From Mortierella alpina (lineage: Eukaryota; Mortierellomycota; Mortierellomycetes; Mortierellales; Mortierellaceae): a DNA stretch of 64,000 nt. The notes under the pieces are model-generated. The model had not been told where the DNA came from. It did no database searches and was given only the letters and a program-made list of their open reading frames with translations. The stretch is taken from contig JANATF010000002.1 of assembly GCA_029449245.1 (NCBI GenBank), positions 1,984,001 to 2,048,000 of the forward strand, written 5' to 3'. The position numbers and the translations under genes are program-made. Shown here in pieces: positions 13,003 to 23,440 of the stretch (positions within the stretch are counted from its first letter, which is position 1; each line of letters begins with the position of its first letter).

Positions 13003-13162
13003 GGAAAGTAGTACTGCAGCTTTAGCATAAAAGGCGCATAAGAAATGACAAAAAGTGAGACGTGAAAGCGATGAGGAAATCATGAAGAAACATAAGGGGG
13101 GAAGGAAAACAGTGTGAGCGAAGAGGACAGGTGTAAGTCGCTTTGAGGGCTGGTCGGCGGGA

Positions 13163-13936
13163 TCATTTTGGAGAAGTGTTTGGATAGTCGTCTGACTTTG
13201 GCGCATCGTCGGAGCCTTCAACAATCGCGTTTCGGCGTCTGAACGTGTATTCTGAAGGTTCGGCTCCATCGGCAGTGTCACCTCCGCCTGGCTGTGGATC
13301 CCCTCCGGCCACTCCTGAGCCGTCACTTCCTCCGCCGCCCCCAGATCCGCCGCCGCCGCTACTGTGGGCTCTTGCATTGCCAAAGTTTTGTCCCGAGCGC
13401 ATTGGTCCTTGTCGATGCAGCGGCTCTATACCCTGATATGCTTCGTATGGCGTGAAGGGCGAGAAAGGCGAACCAACCATGTCGATCCTCTCCACCGCTG
13501 GTGGAAGTGGCAGAAGCAGTGGTCCATCCTGCTGATAATGCCTGGCTCTATAGCCCGTAGCAAACGGGGACGCGCCTCCTCCTGATAGCATGTTGCAGAG
13601 ACCCTCCATATAGTGCTCGGTGGTTTGCGTGGGTGCTAGCCGGCGATCTTTCGCGAGGTTGTGGCGACGATAACCCGAGATGGTGCGCGTCGAGGTGTTG
13701 TGTGACTCTTGGAATTCCGAGCGAGATGAGGACGAGGACAGGGTCCAAGCCGAGCCTGTTTGTTTTGCATGATGGTACAAGTCCTCCTCTGAGGCTGTGG
13801 TCGACTCGTACACAGATGACGATCGGTTCTCGCGACGGTGTAACTGATGCTTGCGACCCAGCACTCGTCGCACACGAACGCAATTCACGCGCGATCCTGA
13901 CATTCCGTTTTTCTCGCTGTTCCTGAAACTTGACAT
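13163..13936 (-). CDS. Hypothetical Gly/Ser-rich protein
   Basis: A single uninterrupted frame of 257 codons starts with ATG at 13936. The product is not recognised. The N-terminal 50 residues are basic (RRVLGRKHQLHRR). The middle is Ser/Thr-rich, with an apparently ordered patch around residues 100-160 (EHYMEGLCNML, ERIDMVGSPFSPF). A poly-Gly/Ser stretch follows near residue 195, and the tail is acidic. There is no signal peptide or membrane segment. Codon texture is better than in neighbouring spurious frames, which supports real coding. The 5' end is uncertain: TTTCAG at 13926-13931 could be a splice acceptor joining the frame at AGG (phase 2), so the first few codons may instead belong to an upstream exon (see findings). 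Function is unknown. Confidence 0.5.
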   Translation of the reverse strand: MSSFRNSEKNGMSGSRVNCVRVRRVLGRKHQLHRRENRSSSVYESTTASEEDLYHHAKQTGSAWTLSSSSSRSEFQESHNTSTRTISGYRRHNLAKDRRLAPTQTTEHYMEGLCNMLSGGGASPFATGYRARHYQQDGPLLLPLPPAVERIDMVGSPFSPFTPYEAYQGIEPLHRQGPMRSGQNFGNARAHSSGGGGSGGGGGSDGSGVAGGDPQPGGGDTADGAEPSEYTFRRRNAIVEGSDDAPKSDDYPNTSPK

Positions 13937-16900
13937 GCGCCGGGTGAGTGACAGATTGTGTTGCTTGCGGATGACCCTGGAGCAGAAGTGGACGATAGCG
14001 GATAAGAAGAAGGGCAGGAGGGTTGATGGTTAAAAGGCTACTCGTGTTTAGGAGAATAAAGGGATGGGAGAAATGACAAAAAAAAAAAAAAAAAAAAAAG
14101 GTTGAGGGCGATGGAGAATGTGAGAGCCAGAGATGGTGGAGCGTGAGCAGCGTGAGCAGCCAGTTATAAAAAAAATAGGCGAGAGTGCAGCTATGATAGT
14201 GCGGTTCAGTCTACAGCTGTAAGGGCAAGATGTGCGGTTGGGTTTGGTCACAACGAAAGAGTGGTTGGAGGAGAGCAGACGCCGGGAGAATCCTCTTGAT
14301 CCCTGGGTGTATTTCAGGACATGTACAGGTCAAGGGGGGCTGCAACCCAAAGGCAAACAGACAAAGGCAGGAAGGGACTCATTCATCCATGCAAAGCAAA
14401 AGTGAGCGATAGACGGGGCAGGAACACCGTCGAGGACAAGGGAAAAAAGAAAACAAGATCAGCTCCGCTCCTCCTGTCCATCGTCCGTTCAGTCGTTTAG
14501 TCGCACACGCCAAGAGGCATCACACACAGCGACATGGCTGGGCACACAAGCAGGGCAGGCAATCTCACACTTTAGCGGGCTGTACTTTAATAAACCTCCT
14601 GCACTCCTCGTGAATACACCATACCCCAAGCTAAGGGTATCCCGGCTCCAGCGCTTGCAATGCAGGCTCAATACCTTTGACAGCGACTTGAAAGTTCGAC
14701 AGGCCAGAGATGCAAGAGAAGAGGGGGGAAGAGCACAAGACAGCAACTTCAGGGTTGTGGAGTAAAGAGGACAGGAGGCAAAGAAAGAGGAAGGAGGAAT
14801 CGTGAGGAGTGAGAGGAGTGAGAGAAGTGTGAGGGGCAATGGCCTGAATATGCGGCACTTTGTTGTTTTGTTTGGTATTCGCGCAAGAGCGAGCCAATGG
14901 ACGCACACGCTCAGCGCTCTTGGTTCACTTTTAGGCATCCACCCACCCACATCCAAACGCACACACACATACGCAGCGGAAGGGTGGACGAAACAACGAG
15001 CAGAAAAATGCAAGGCGTTCTTTTTTTCTTTTCATTGATCCTGCCACCTCTCGTTAGAAACAAAGGGACGACAAGTGTCAAGACAGGCAAGATGTGATTG
15101 CTGTGGATGGACCAACGAGGGCGCGACAGAGCAGCCTGGCAGAACAGGAACAGGGCACGGTACGGTGGGGAATGGGACGAGGACAAAGGACCCAACGATG
15201 GGAAGAATGGGATGGGAAAAAAACGAGAGATAGTGCCTGATTGGAATTTTGGACATCGGGTTCCCCTCCTCTTTGTGTCCAACTCTGGCCTGGCGGGAGG
15301 AACCTTCTTTCTGCCATGATCCTAAACCTGTTCCTGCCCCTTGTACCCCTACTGTCTCTTTGTCCATGCTGACGCCTGCTCCCTTGCTGCATCGTTAATG
15401 CCAAGCAGACAGCCGTTGGACGGCGCACAAGTGGTACATGCACAACGCTTTCTGGAACGGTTAGGCAACTCACCCTTGCTTTGGTTCGTATGGACTCGGG
15501 ATCCAAGATTTTAACTATATCGATGAAGTTTGTGCCGTAGAGAAGAGTCGTGACAGGAAAGGGGAGGGACCAAACAAGAGGACGACTCGAGGGGTGCAGG
15601 ATCGAGTCGGAGAGGGCGTGGATTCTCAACAGACGTGGCTTGATTGTTTGGCGCTGAAGTGCGAGACGTGGACTGGTCCTGACGAGGATGTGTAGGTGTG
15701 TAGGTGTGTGTGGAAAGGACTGATGATGTTTTTGTGCACGGCGGGATCTGCTTGAAAGAAAGATGGGAGTACAAAGTCCTTATTGAGTAGACAAGATGAA
15801 AGGGAGGGACAAGGTGAAAAGAGAGAGAGAGAGTTGCAGCAGGAGGAGTAGGATGGTTAAGCGGCAGAGGGAGGAGTAGAGAGAGAGGAGCGAAGGCAGA
15901 CGGTTCAGCGACTAAAGAAGACTGGAGCCAGACGCTATGCATGATGCGAAACGGACGGAAGGCTTGCTTCGTCTGGCCTTGAAAATCGGCTGATAGGACC
16001 TACACACCCTCTCCATCCGCCCGTTGGAATGTGCATAAACACAAAATCCGAAGGACCTGCACTACGGTCGGTCGCAGCTCGCCCACAAGAGCCGCCTCTT
16101 TGTGATTGACTAATGCTCTCAGCACCTTTTTCATCCTTTGCTCCGGGTCCCGGCACCAAAGCGTCTCTTGGGCACAGCAAATCCTGCCATGCTCGCGCCT
16201 CAGTCTGGCCACCATCGCACGCTTCTATCGTTCATTAGTAATGGGTTTAGGTGGCTCTCCAGCGACGCATAGCAGCGGACGCAATCAGACAAGGTAGCTC
16301 GATGTCTTCAGCTGTAAGGCCCATTAATCACACTCTCAACGTCCTCGGCCTCCTTTACAACCGCTTCGCGCTTGCGGCTCTCGGTCAACTGCGAACAACA
16401 TGAACATCTAAAGATTGAGAGCGCAAGCACCATATCCGCTGTTCGCCACGAGTGAAGCATGGCATCTGCTTGAAGGGAGAGGACCCATCGTCTATATATA
16501 CATTAGGAGGCTTCTTTCGGCTGAAGGTTCACTTGGTGCAGGCTGCCTGCAAGGTGAATTGGGTCTGCACTCTACGTGTACAGTAATTGGGAGGATAAGG
16601 AAGAGGAAAAACATACTCCTGCGCGAGTGGTGATGAACACAGAGAACAAATCAAAGGAATGTAAACAAGCAAACAAGCACAATCTGGGCGGGGGTGTGTA
16701 ACGCACCGAGCGAATATGCATGAACCGATGGACTAGAGTTCGTCCTTCAAATTCAAATGAACCACTCGTTTTTTTTTCTCAACCTTCTGTCTCCGCAACT
16801 TCTTCCACCCACACTCCGCCCTTCGTCCTCAAAGGCCCGAATGTTGCCAGCATGTCACATATTTCACACTGCTCCTGGCGTGGACGCGGCCTTGAGCTGA

Positions 16901-17446
16901 GAGGCTCTCCACCTCTCCTACTATATATAGAGTCTGTGGTCGCGTCCCACAGTAGTCAAAGCGCATGTTTAAAAAAAAGGTCATCAGCATCTTTAACTTT
17001 GAGGAGTGCTCTCGGCTTTGGCATAGAGGCTCAGATAAACGGATCGCAGCGCTGTGGATGGTTTTCATTTCCAGAAAGCAAGGTCGCTCCAGATCCACTT
17101 GCAAGCTTGTGGTGCTGACCGTGGCGACAGACCAGGTTGACCTAGAGAAAAACTACCCCGTTTTTTATCAGCGGCAGCTGTGGGCAAGGTCTGAATGCAA
17201 ACAACCACGGTTGATCGAGCAATTTAGCAACCGAAGGGCTTAGACGCACGTTGTGGTCCTCCACCAATAGTGAGCTCGCAAGACATCCGATCGAGGGATC
17301 TGAGCGACCGCGACAGACGTACTGGCCAAGCACGTTTCGCACAGTGTCTCAAAACTTTTTTTCCTTTCAGCACGCAGGGTGCTTGCACTCTTCCTTTCGT
17401 TATCCCTACTCTCGTTTAGACACACAACTCGACCTCAGTAGCAGCA
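13937..17446. other. Gene-poor region, 3.5 kb
   Basis: Between the hypothetical protein and the beta-helix gene I find no convincing gene. The first part holds a 22-base poly(A) run (14078-14099; poly(T) on the minus strand) and GA-rich sequence, plausibly promoter and leader of the minus-strand gene. Frames at 14489-15013 and 15511-15942 are Ser/Leu/Pro-rich and lack motifs. A minus-strand frame around 15472-15629 ends in a good splice donor and may be a 5' exon (see findings). The last kilobase would hold the promoter of the plus-strand beta-helix gene. Confidence 0.45.
14078..14099. repeat. Poly(A) homopolymer, 22 bases
   Basis: Uninterrupted run of 22 A on the plus strand, 142 bases upstream of the ATG of the minus-strand hypothetical gene, where it reads as poly(T). 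Such dA:dT tracts often mark nucleosome-depleted promoters in fungi. Confidence 0.8.
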
Positions 17447-19646
17447 ATGTCATCTATTAGCAAGAGAGCAGGGAAACTGCTCGGAAACATTGTGAGAGGT
17501 ATATTTGCATAGATAAAGCATGTAGACCAAGAGCGTAATACTTCGTTCTAATGCTGCAAGTGTTGACCATTGTAGAGTATGTAGACAAGCCGAAGAATCG
17601 ATCACAAGAGCAAGAGCAAAAACAGGAGAACGTGGACCATGCAGCTGGCTATCCACAAGCACAGCCTCAACAGCATTCGGGCTCGGGTTTCTTCCAGCAG
17701 TAAGAAAGGCAATATGTCGGCATGTGCAATCGCTATTATCGGCTTTGTAGGGCGTAGTAATCATGATATCGTGCAATGAATAGACCCTTCATTGCTCCTC
17801 CCCTTGAAGAATCTCTTGAGCAGCCTCAAAGGCCTACAGCAGCGTTAACAGACAATGATGTGCTCAAAGCCTTGAAGCTCCCTGATGAACACAACAATAC
17901 CGTTCCCGATTTTTCTCGAGTGGGCTACAGGGAAGGTCATGTCTCCATCCCAGTGGTTCCGAACCGCATTGTCGTTGAGCCCTCATCTACCCAGGGAGAA
18001 GACGACACGGCTCGAATCCAGGCAGCAATCGACCAAGTATCTGGAATGCCACTAGAACCCCTAAGCGAGGGAGGCGCCATGGTGCGAGGAGCTGTTCTGC
18101 TCAAGGCAGGTGTTTATCGTGTAGATGGGGCATTAGTCTTTCATTCCTCGGGTGTAGTCCTGCGAGGCGAGGGTCAAGACGAGACTGGTACGATCGTGGT
18201 TGCCACCGGTGATATTCAGCGTGATTTCATTCTGGTCAACGGCATGTTGAGGTCAGAGATGGGCAGCGTGGAAATACAAATGAGCAAAGGCCGCTCCAAG
18301 GAAATGATGCCCACAAACGGGTACAAGAACCCAAAACGCCCAGCCACATATACGCGAGCAGGTGTCTACATTCCTGTGGGAGAGACATTCATACCTGTTG
18401 AGAGTACCGCAGGGTACAATGTCGGCGACCGCATCGTTGTAAGATCTCGTGCTGTATGCATCCCTTGATCCAGGTCGTTAGTGATTTATAAGCAGCGGCA
18501 CTCACTATTTCTGATGCTGGCTAGGTCGAGCGTCCTGGATCAGATGAGTGGATACGTGATATCGGCATGGATCAACTTCCCCCTAGGCCTGGAAGTGAGG
18601 CATCTGTGCAATGGAAAAAGGACACCTTTACATTTCGATTCGAGCGGACTATTGTGGGAGTCGACCCTGGCCTGGGCATACTGGAGGTGGATATCCCTTT
18701 GGTCATGAGTTTGGATCCAAAGTATCCCCCGGCCAAGATCTATGAGCTCATTTACAAGGCGCCGATGATATCCGATGTTGGCATCGAGAACTTGCGACTG
18801 TTGAGCGAATGTGATCCCGCTGATCCAGAGGACGAGAGGCATGCTTGGTATGCCGTGGTGTTGGATAATGTATGCAATGGGTGGGTGGCGAGTGTCACCA
18901 CAATGCATTTTGTCAGCGGTATCTTTGCTTCTACCTGGTCACGCTTTGTCACCATTCAGGACTGCTCCGTGCTCTATCCAGTCTCCAAACCCAAGGAAGG
19001 TGGACGCCGCTACATGTTCAATCTGAGCGGACAGATGGGACTTGTCAAGAGATGCTTCACCAATAATGCGCGCCATGACTTTATCACACTAGGACGCGTT
19101 TGTGGTAGGTGCAGCGACCGCGGCATACTTACGTCGGCTCGTGTTCACCTCACTTTTACCTAACTATTGTATGTCCTGCATACCATAAGGTCCAAATGTC
19201 TTTGTGGATTCCACAGGAGTGGATGCCAACAACGACACCGGCCCACATGAGCGCTGGGCAATGGGCACGCTCTACGACAACATTACCTGCAACACAATTA
19301 ATGTGAGGCAGCGGCTCTGGAAAGGGACAGGCCAAGGCTGGTCAGGTATGTTCCTCACGCGCGGTAATCTTTGCCAGCGGTACCTTTTTGAAATATCGCA
19401 ACTCATCCTTTCAGCTCTTCAGGCGCATATCAAGTTGTGTACAATTGCACAGCCAAGAGCGATAGCAGCTGCTTCCAAGATGCACCTGGTTCCACAAACT
19501 GGATCATTGGATTCAAAGGAGGCCAAACCGCCCAGCCCGAGTTCTCAGCGCAGTCGACCAAAGTCCTGTCAGCCAATGCCCCTGTCGAGCCTCGTAGCAT
19601 ATACTGGGCGCAGCTCAAGGCACGGACTGGGGGCGTAGCTTCATAA
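17447..19646 (+). CDS. Pectin-lyase-fold (right-handed beta-helix) protein
   Basis: Six exons: 17447..17498, 17576..17699, 17784..18438, 18525..19104, 19190..19345 and 19423..19646; 596 residues. All junctions keep frame with consensus donors (GTATAT, GTAAGA, GTAAGA, GTAGGT, GTATGT). The N-terminus (SKRAGKLLGN, then Gln-rich) has no visible signal peptide. A pectate-lyase-superfamily entry motif GEDDTARIQAAID lies near residues 130-142, followed by a Gly-rich GAVLLKAGVYRVDG strand and a long beta-helix. GPNVFVDS, GPHERWAMG and a C-terminal PVEPRSIYWAQLK resemble bacterial pectate-lyase-like proteins that I recall. A carbohydrate-acting role is possible, but no catalytic set can be assigned. 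The first two exons are inferred from splice logic; the body is firm. The stop lies only 103 nt before the Prp6 start, so the two genes are tightly packed. Confidence 0.85.
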
Positions 19647-19658
19647 TAAACGACCAAG

Positions 19659-19666
19659 TGACGTCA
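19659..19666. promoter_or_regulatory. Palindromic CRE-type site TGACGTCA
   Basis: A perfect TGACGTCA octamer lies in the 103 nt between the beta-helix gene stop and the preferred prp6 start. This is the consensus for ATF/CREB-type bZIP factors. It probably sits in the prp6 core promoter or leader; function is inferred. Confidence 0.4.
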
Positions 19667-19749
19667 CTCGTGAGTGAGGAGTGGAGAAAGCGATGCCTTT
19701 CGTCAATTTTGACTTGATCAACTCTTTCTCGACACCTCCCAATCGAATC

Positions 19750-22700
19750 ATGTTCGGTGCAACCAAGGATTTCCTGGGGAAGGCAGCACCCCCAGGATAC
19801 ATCGCCGGTCTTGGCAGAGGGTAAAAAATACGCGTGTGTACCATTAACAGTTTTCCCAATGAGTTGACTTTTTTCAAGCGTTTTTAATCATGTATTCATT
19901 CTTGACTATAGTGCCACCGGTTTTACTACTCGTTCTGACATTGGACCTGCTCGTGAGGGACCAACGGAGGCGTACGTTTGTGATTTCACTCGCTATATTC
20001 GGAGTACTCGTAACGATCTCGAATTAACAACTAACTTGGCATGCTTGTTCGTTTCTTTCCAAAGTGACATTGCAAAGCTTCAGGAGCAGGCGAGGAGGAA
20101 GGCTGCCGAGAATGGAGACGATGATGATGAGCGATACCAAGACCCCGATAACGAGACTGGATTGTTCAACACGGCCCCTTATGAGGCTGATGACGAGGAG
20201 GCTGACCAGATTTACGATGCTATCGATGCCAAGCGGGATGAGAGGCGTAAAGCGCGCAGGTACCGTGGACATGGGATATTGTACGACTCTGCACTTGACA
20301 TGTCAGCGCATTGTTAACATGTTCATTCTTTTATTGCTCTATCGTCCATGTTGCTTTTAGAGAAGCCCGTGAAAAGGAGGAGCAGGATAAAATGAATAAG
20401 GAACGCCCAAAGATCCAGGACCAGTTTGCAGACTTGAAGCGTGGGCTGAATGCAGTATCTGCAGAAGAGTGGGAGAACCTACCCGAGGTCGGAAACATCG
20501 CTGGAAAGAACCGCAAGAAAGCGAACTTGAGGGAAAAGTTTGCTCCTGTTCCCGACTCGCTCTTGCCCCGAGCTCAGGAAGAGATGGCAACAACTCTGGA
20601 TTCACAGGTGAGTTGAGGGAATATTGCGATAAGGATGCAAGGAAAAACGTATTGTCGATGACTGGGCGAGAGCTAGGTACTAACTGTTGTGCATTTTCGT
20701 ATACTGCCTAATAGCCCAGTGGACTCTCAACACCGGCACCAGGAGCAATGACCAACTTTAGAGAGATCGGAGAAGCGAACAAGCAGGTTCTCCGCCTGCG
20801 ACTAGATCGGATGGCAGACTCAGCATCGGGGCAAACAACTATTGACCCCAAAGGATACTTGACGGGTCTAAACAGCGTTGCAGTGATGAGCGAAACGGAA
20901 ATCGGAGATTTGAAGAAAGCGCGGCTTTTGCTCAAGTCTGTCATCACCACAAACCCCAAACACGCACCAGGATGGAGAGCGGCGGCACGTCTTGAAGAAC
21001 TCGCAGGAAAGCTGACAGACGCGCGCCAAATCATCGACAAGGGATGCATAGAGTGCCCGAAGGACGAGGACAACTGGCTTGAGGCGGCTCGCTTGAACAA
21101 CACGGATAACGCCAAAAAGATTCTCGCGAATGCCGTCAAACAGATTCCACAGTCTGTCAAGATCTGGCTTCAAGCCGCACAGCTCGAGACGACATCCAAA
21201 GGAAAGAAGACAGTTATTCGGCGCGCACTTGACTATGTTCCTAATTCTGTCAAGCTGTGGAAGACAGCCGTGGAACTCGAGGACGACCCAAACAACGCTC
21301 GCATTTTACTTGCTCGAGCTGTAGAGTTGGTCCCACTCTCGGTCGAGCTCTGGATTGCACTTGCTAGATTGGAGACGTATGAGAATGCACAGAGAGTGCT
21401 CAACCAGGCACGTGTCAAGATTCCGACATCACACGAGATCTGGATTACAGCTTTCTGTCTTCAAGAGGCCAATGACAAGGACGTGGAGAGGCTTGTTGCA
21501 ATGGCGGTCAAGAAGCTGTCGATGATGGAGTCATCTCTGAGCCGTGACCAGTGGTTGGAGGAAGCTGAGAAGTGTGAAACGAACGGGTTTGTCAAGACTT
21601 GCCAGGCCATTGTACGAGCAACGGTGGGAATGGGCATCGAGGAGGCGGACTTGAAGTCAACATGGATGGAGGATGCAGATCTCGCCATCAAACATCAGTC
21701 CTATGAAACGGCCCGCGCAATCTACGCCCATGCGCTGCGAACGTTCCCGTCAAAGAAGTCAATCTGGAGACGAGCGGCTCTTTTGGAAAAGGCGCATGGC
21801 ACGAAGGAATCGTTGGAAGAGTTACTCGTACGATCCGTCAAATATTGCCCACAGGCAGAGTTCTTGTGGTTGATGGGCGCCAAGGAGAAGTGGGTTGGAG
21901 TAAGTGACGATGAACAGTGCGGGATGTATTTGTACCTGAATTACCAAACGATCGAGGTTACTCACATATGCGATGATCTCCATGTTATTTTAGGGTGATG
22001 TTCCTGGAGCTCGTGCTATTCTGGATGCTGCCTTTGAGGCCAACCCGAACAGCGAACAGATCTGGCTTGCAGCCGTCAAGTTGGAGGCCGAGAACGGAGA
22101 GCACGGTCGTGCGGAACTGCTGCTCTCCAAGGCAAGAGAAAAGGCTGATACAATGAAGGTCTGGATGAAGTCGGCTGTTCTGGAGCGTCAGCTTGGCAAA
22201 ATCCCAGAGGCGCTGCAGCTTCTGGACCAAGGTCTTGTCAAGTACCCCAATGCCGACAAGTTGTGGATGATCCGAGGCCAGATTCTAGTGGATCGTGGCG
22301 ATGTTCAAAAGGCGAGAGAAAACTTTAACAAGGCCTTGAAGAGCTGTCCAAAGTCGGTGCCTTTGTGGCTTCTTGCATCAAGGTTGGAGGAGAAGGCTGG
22401 ACTATTGACAAAATCAAGAGCCTTGCTGGACAAAGCCAGATTGTTGAATCCCAAGACACCAGAATTATGGTATGCGCCTCTTGATCTTGATCTTTGCTGG
22501 TACTGTTCGGTCACACCGGTAGGCTCTTTTACTAACACCTTCTTTTCCACAATATATAGGCTGGAATCTGTTCGGATCGAACTGCGAGGAAATAACGTCA
22601 GTTTCGGGAAGACCCAGATGGCGAAGGCACTGCAAGAATGCTCCTCATCAGGCCTGCTGTGGTCAGAGGCGGTTTGGTTGGAGACGAGAGCGCAACGGAA

Positions 22701-23052
22701 AGGAAAGATTGTGGATGCTCTTAAAAAGTCGGAGAACTCTGCGCACGTTCTCATCACAGCGGCGCGTCTGTTTTGGTCAGATCGGCAAGTGGAGAAGGCG
22801 CGGTCCTGGTTCCTGCGAGCGGAAAAGGCGGACTCTGATCTGGGAGATGCGTGGGCGTGGCACTACAAGTTTGAGGTTGAGCACGGTGACGAGGCGAAGA
22901 AGAAGGAGTTGGTGATGCGATGCAGAGCATCCGAGCCAAGGCACGGCGAGTACTGGCAGGCGGTGACCAAGGATCTGAAGAATGCAGGCAAAGCACTGGA
23001 AGATATCTTAATTCTGGTAGCGGCTTCACTACCACCCAACGCTGTAGCATAG
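19750..23052 (+). CDS. prp6: Pre-mRNA-splicing factor Prp6 (PRPF6), U5/tri-snRNP
   Basis: Seven exons: 19750..19820, 19912..19971, 20065..20259, 20361..20607, 20715..21899, 21994..22469 and 22560..23052; 908 residues (human PRPF6 is 941). The N-terminus carries the PRP1 N-terminal domain: [26 protein letters not shown], then [21 protein letters not shown] and [13 protein letters not shown]. The rest is a superhelix of HAT repeats with regular W and P positions (e.g. [43 protein letters not shown]). Prp6 bridges U5 and U4/U6 snRNPs in the tri-snRNP in the nucleus. The chosen ATG gives a leader the length of the human protein; an in-frame ATG at 19693 would add 19 residues. No defect seen. Confidence 0.96.
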
Positions 23053-23440
23053 CGAGTAGAAGAAACGTACATCACGAAAAAAAAACACAACAACAGAACA
23101 CCAACTCTCCCCAGCCCGACTCGGCCAACAGCCGGAGCAAGGGGGGTTTTCCTCTGTGTAGCCCCGTTGAACCGAGTGCAGGAGGGGAGGTGTCTGCGCA
23201 GAAGCATGAACCCGAAAGGGTTGGAGCAATGAGGCTGAGGCGTTGAGCTGGTACAGCACCGTGCTCACGAGCGGTGTCAGTCTCGCAACGTCAATGGGAA
23301 GGAATATCATAAAAGGGCAGAAGAACGTCTCCCCCCTCCTTTTCTCTTCACCCTCCCGTTTCCCACCGCCATTCATTCGTCTCTTGCTTTCCTTGCCATT
23401 CACCCTCCCGTCCCCATTCCACTGCAAAGCACCCCAAGCA
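23053..23440. other. Prp6-G6PD intergenic region
   Basis: The 388-base spacer between two genes on the same strand contains a CATAAAAG TATA-like element near 23307 and a strongly pyrimidine-rich leader (about 23325-23430) running to the G6PD ATG. No additional gene seen. Confidence 0.6.

Larger units (their letters stand above)
5819..13162. other. Gene-poor upstream region, 7.3 kb
   Basis: No reading frame here has family motifs, plausible splice continuity or typical codon texture. Long open stretches at 8262-8687, 10197-10604, 11427-11888 and 12337-12849 (either strand) are low-complexity or Ser/Leu/Pro shadows. A 73-codon ATG frame at 7906-8127 follows a pyrimidine-rich leader but has no recognisable relative. 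The region probably holds the distal promoter and a long leader of the Con7-like gene, plus unidentified non-coding transcripts. I saw no tRNA-like A/B boxes or rRNA. Confidence 0.5.

Noticed and set aside
14489-15013. 174-codon minus-strand frame.
   Set aside because: Ser/Leu/Cys-rich, no domain, no splice partners; composition follows the GA-rich DNA.
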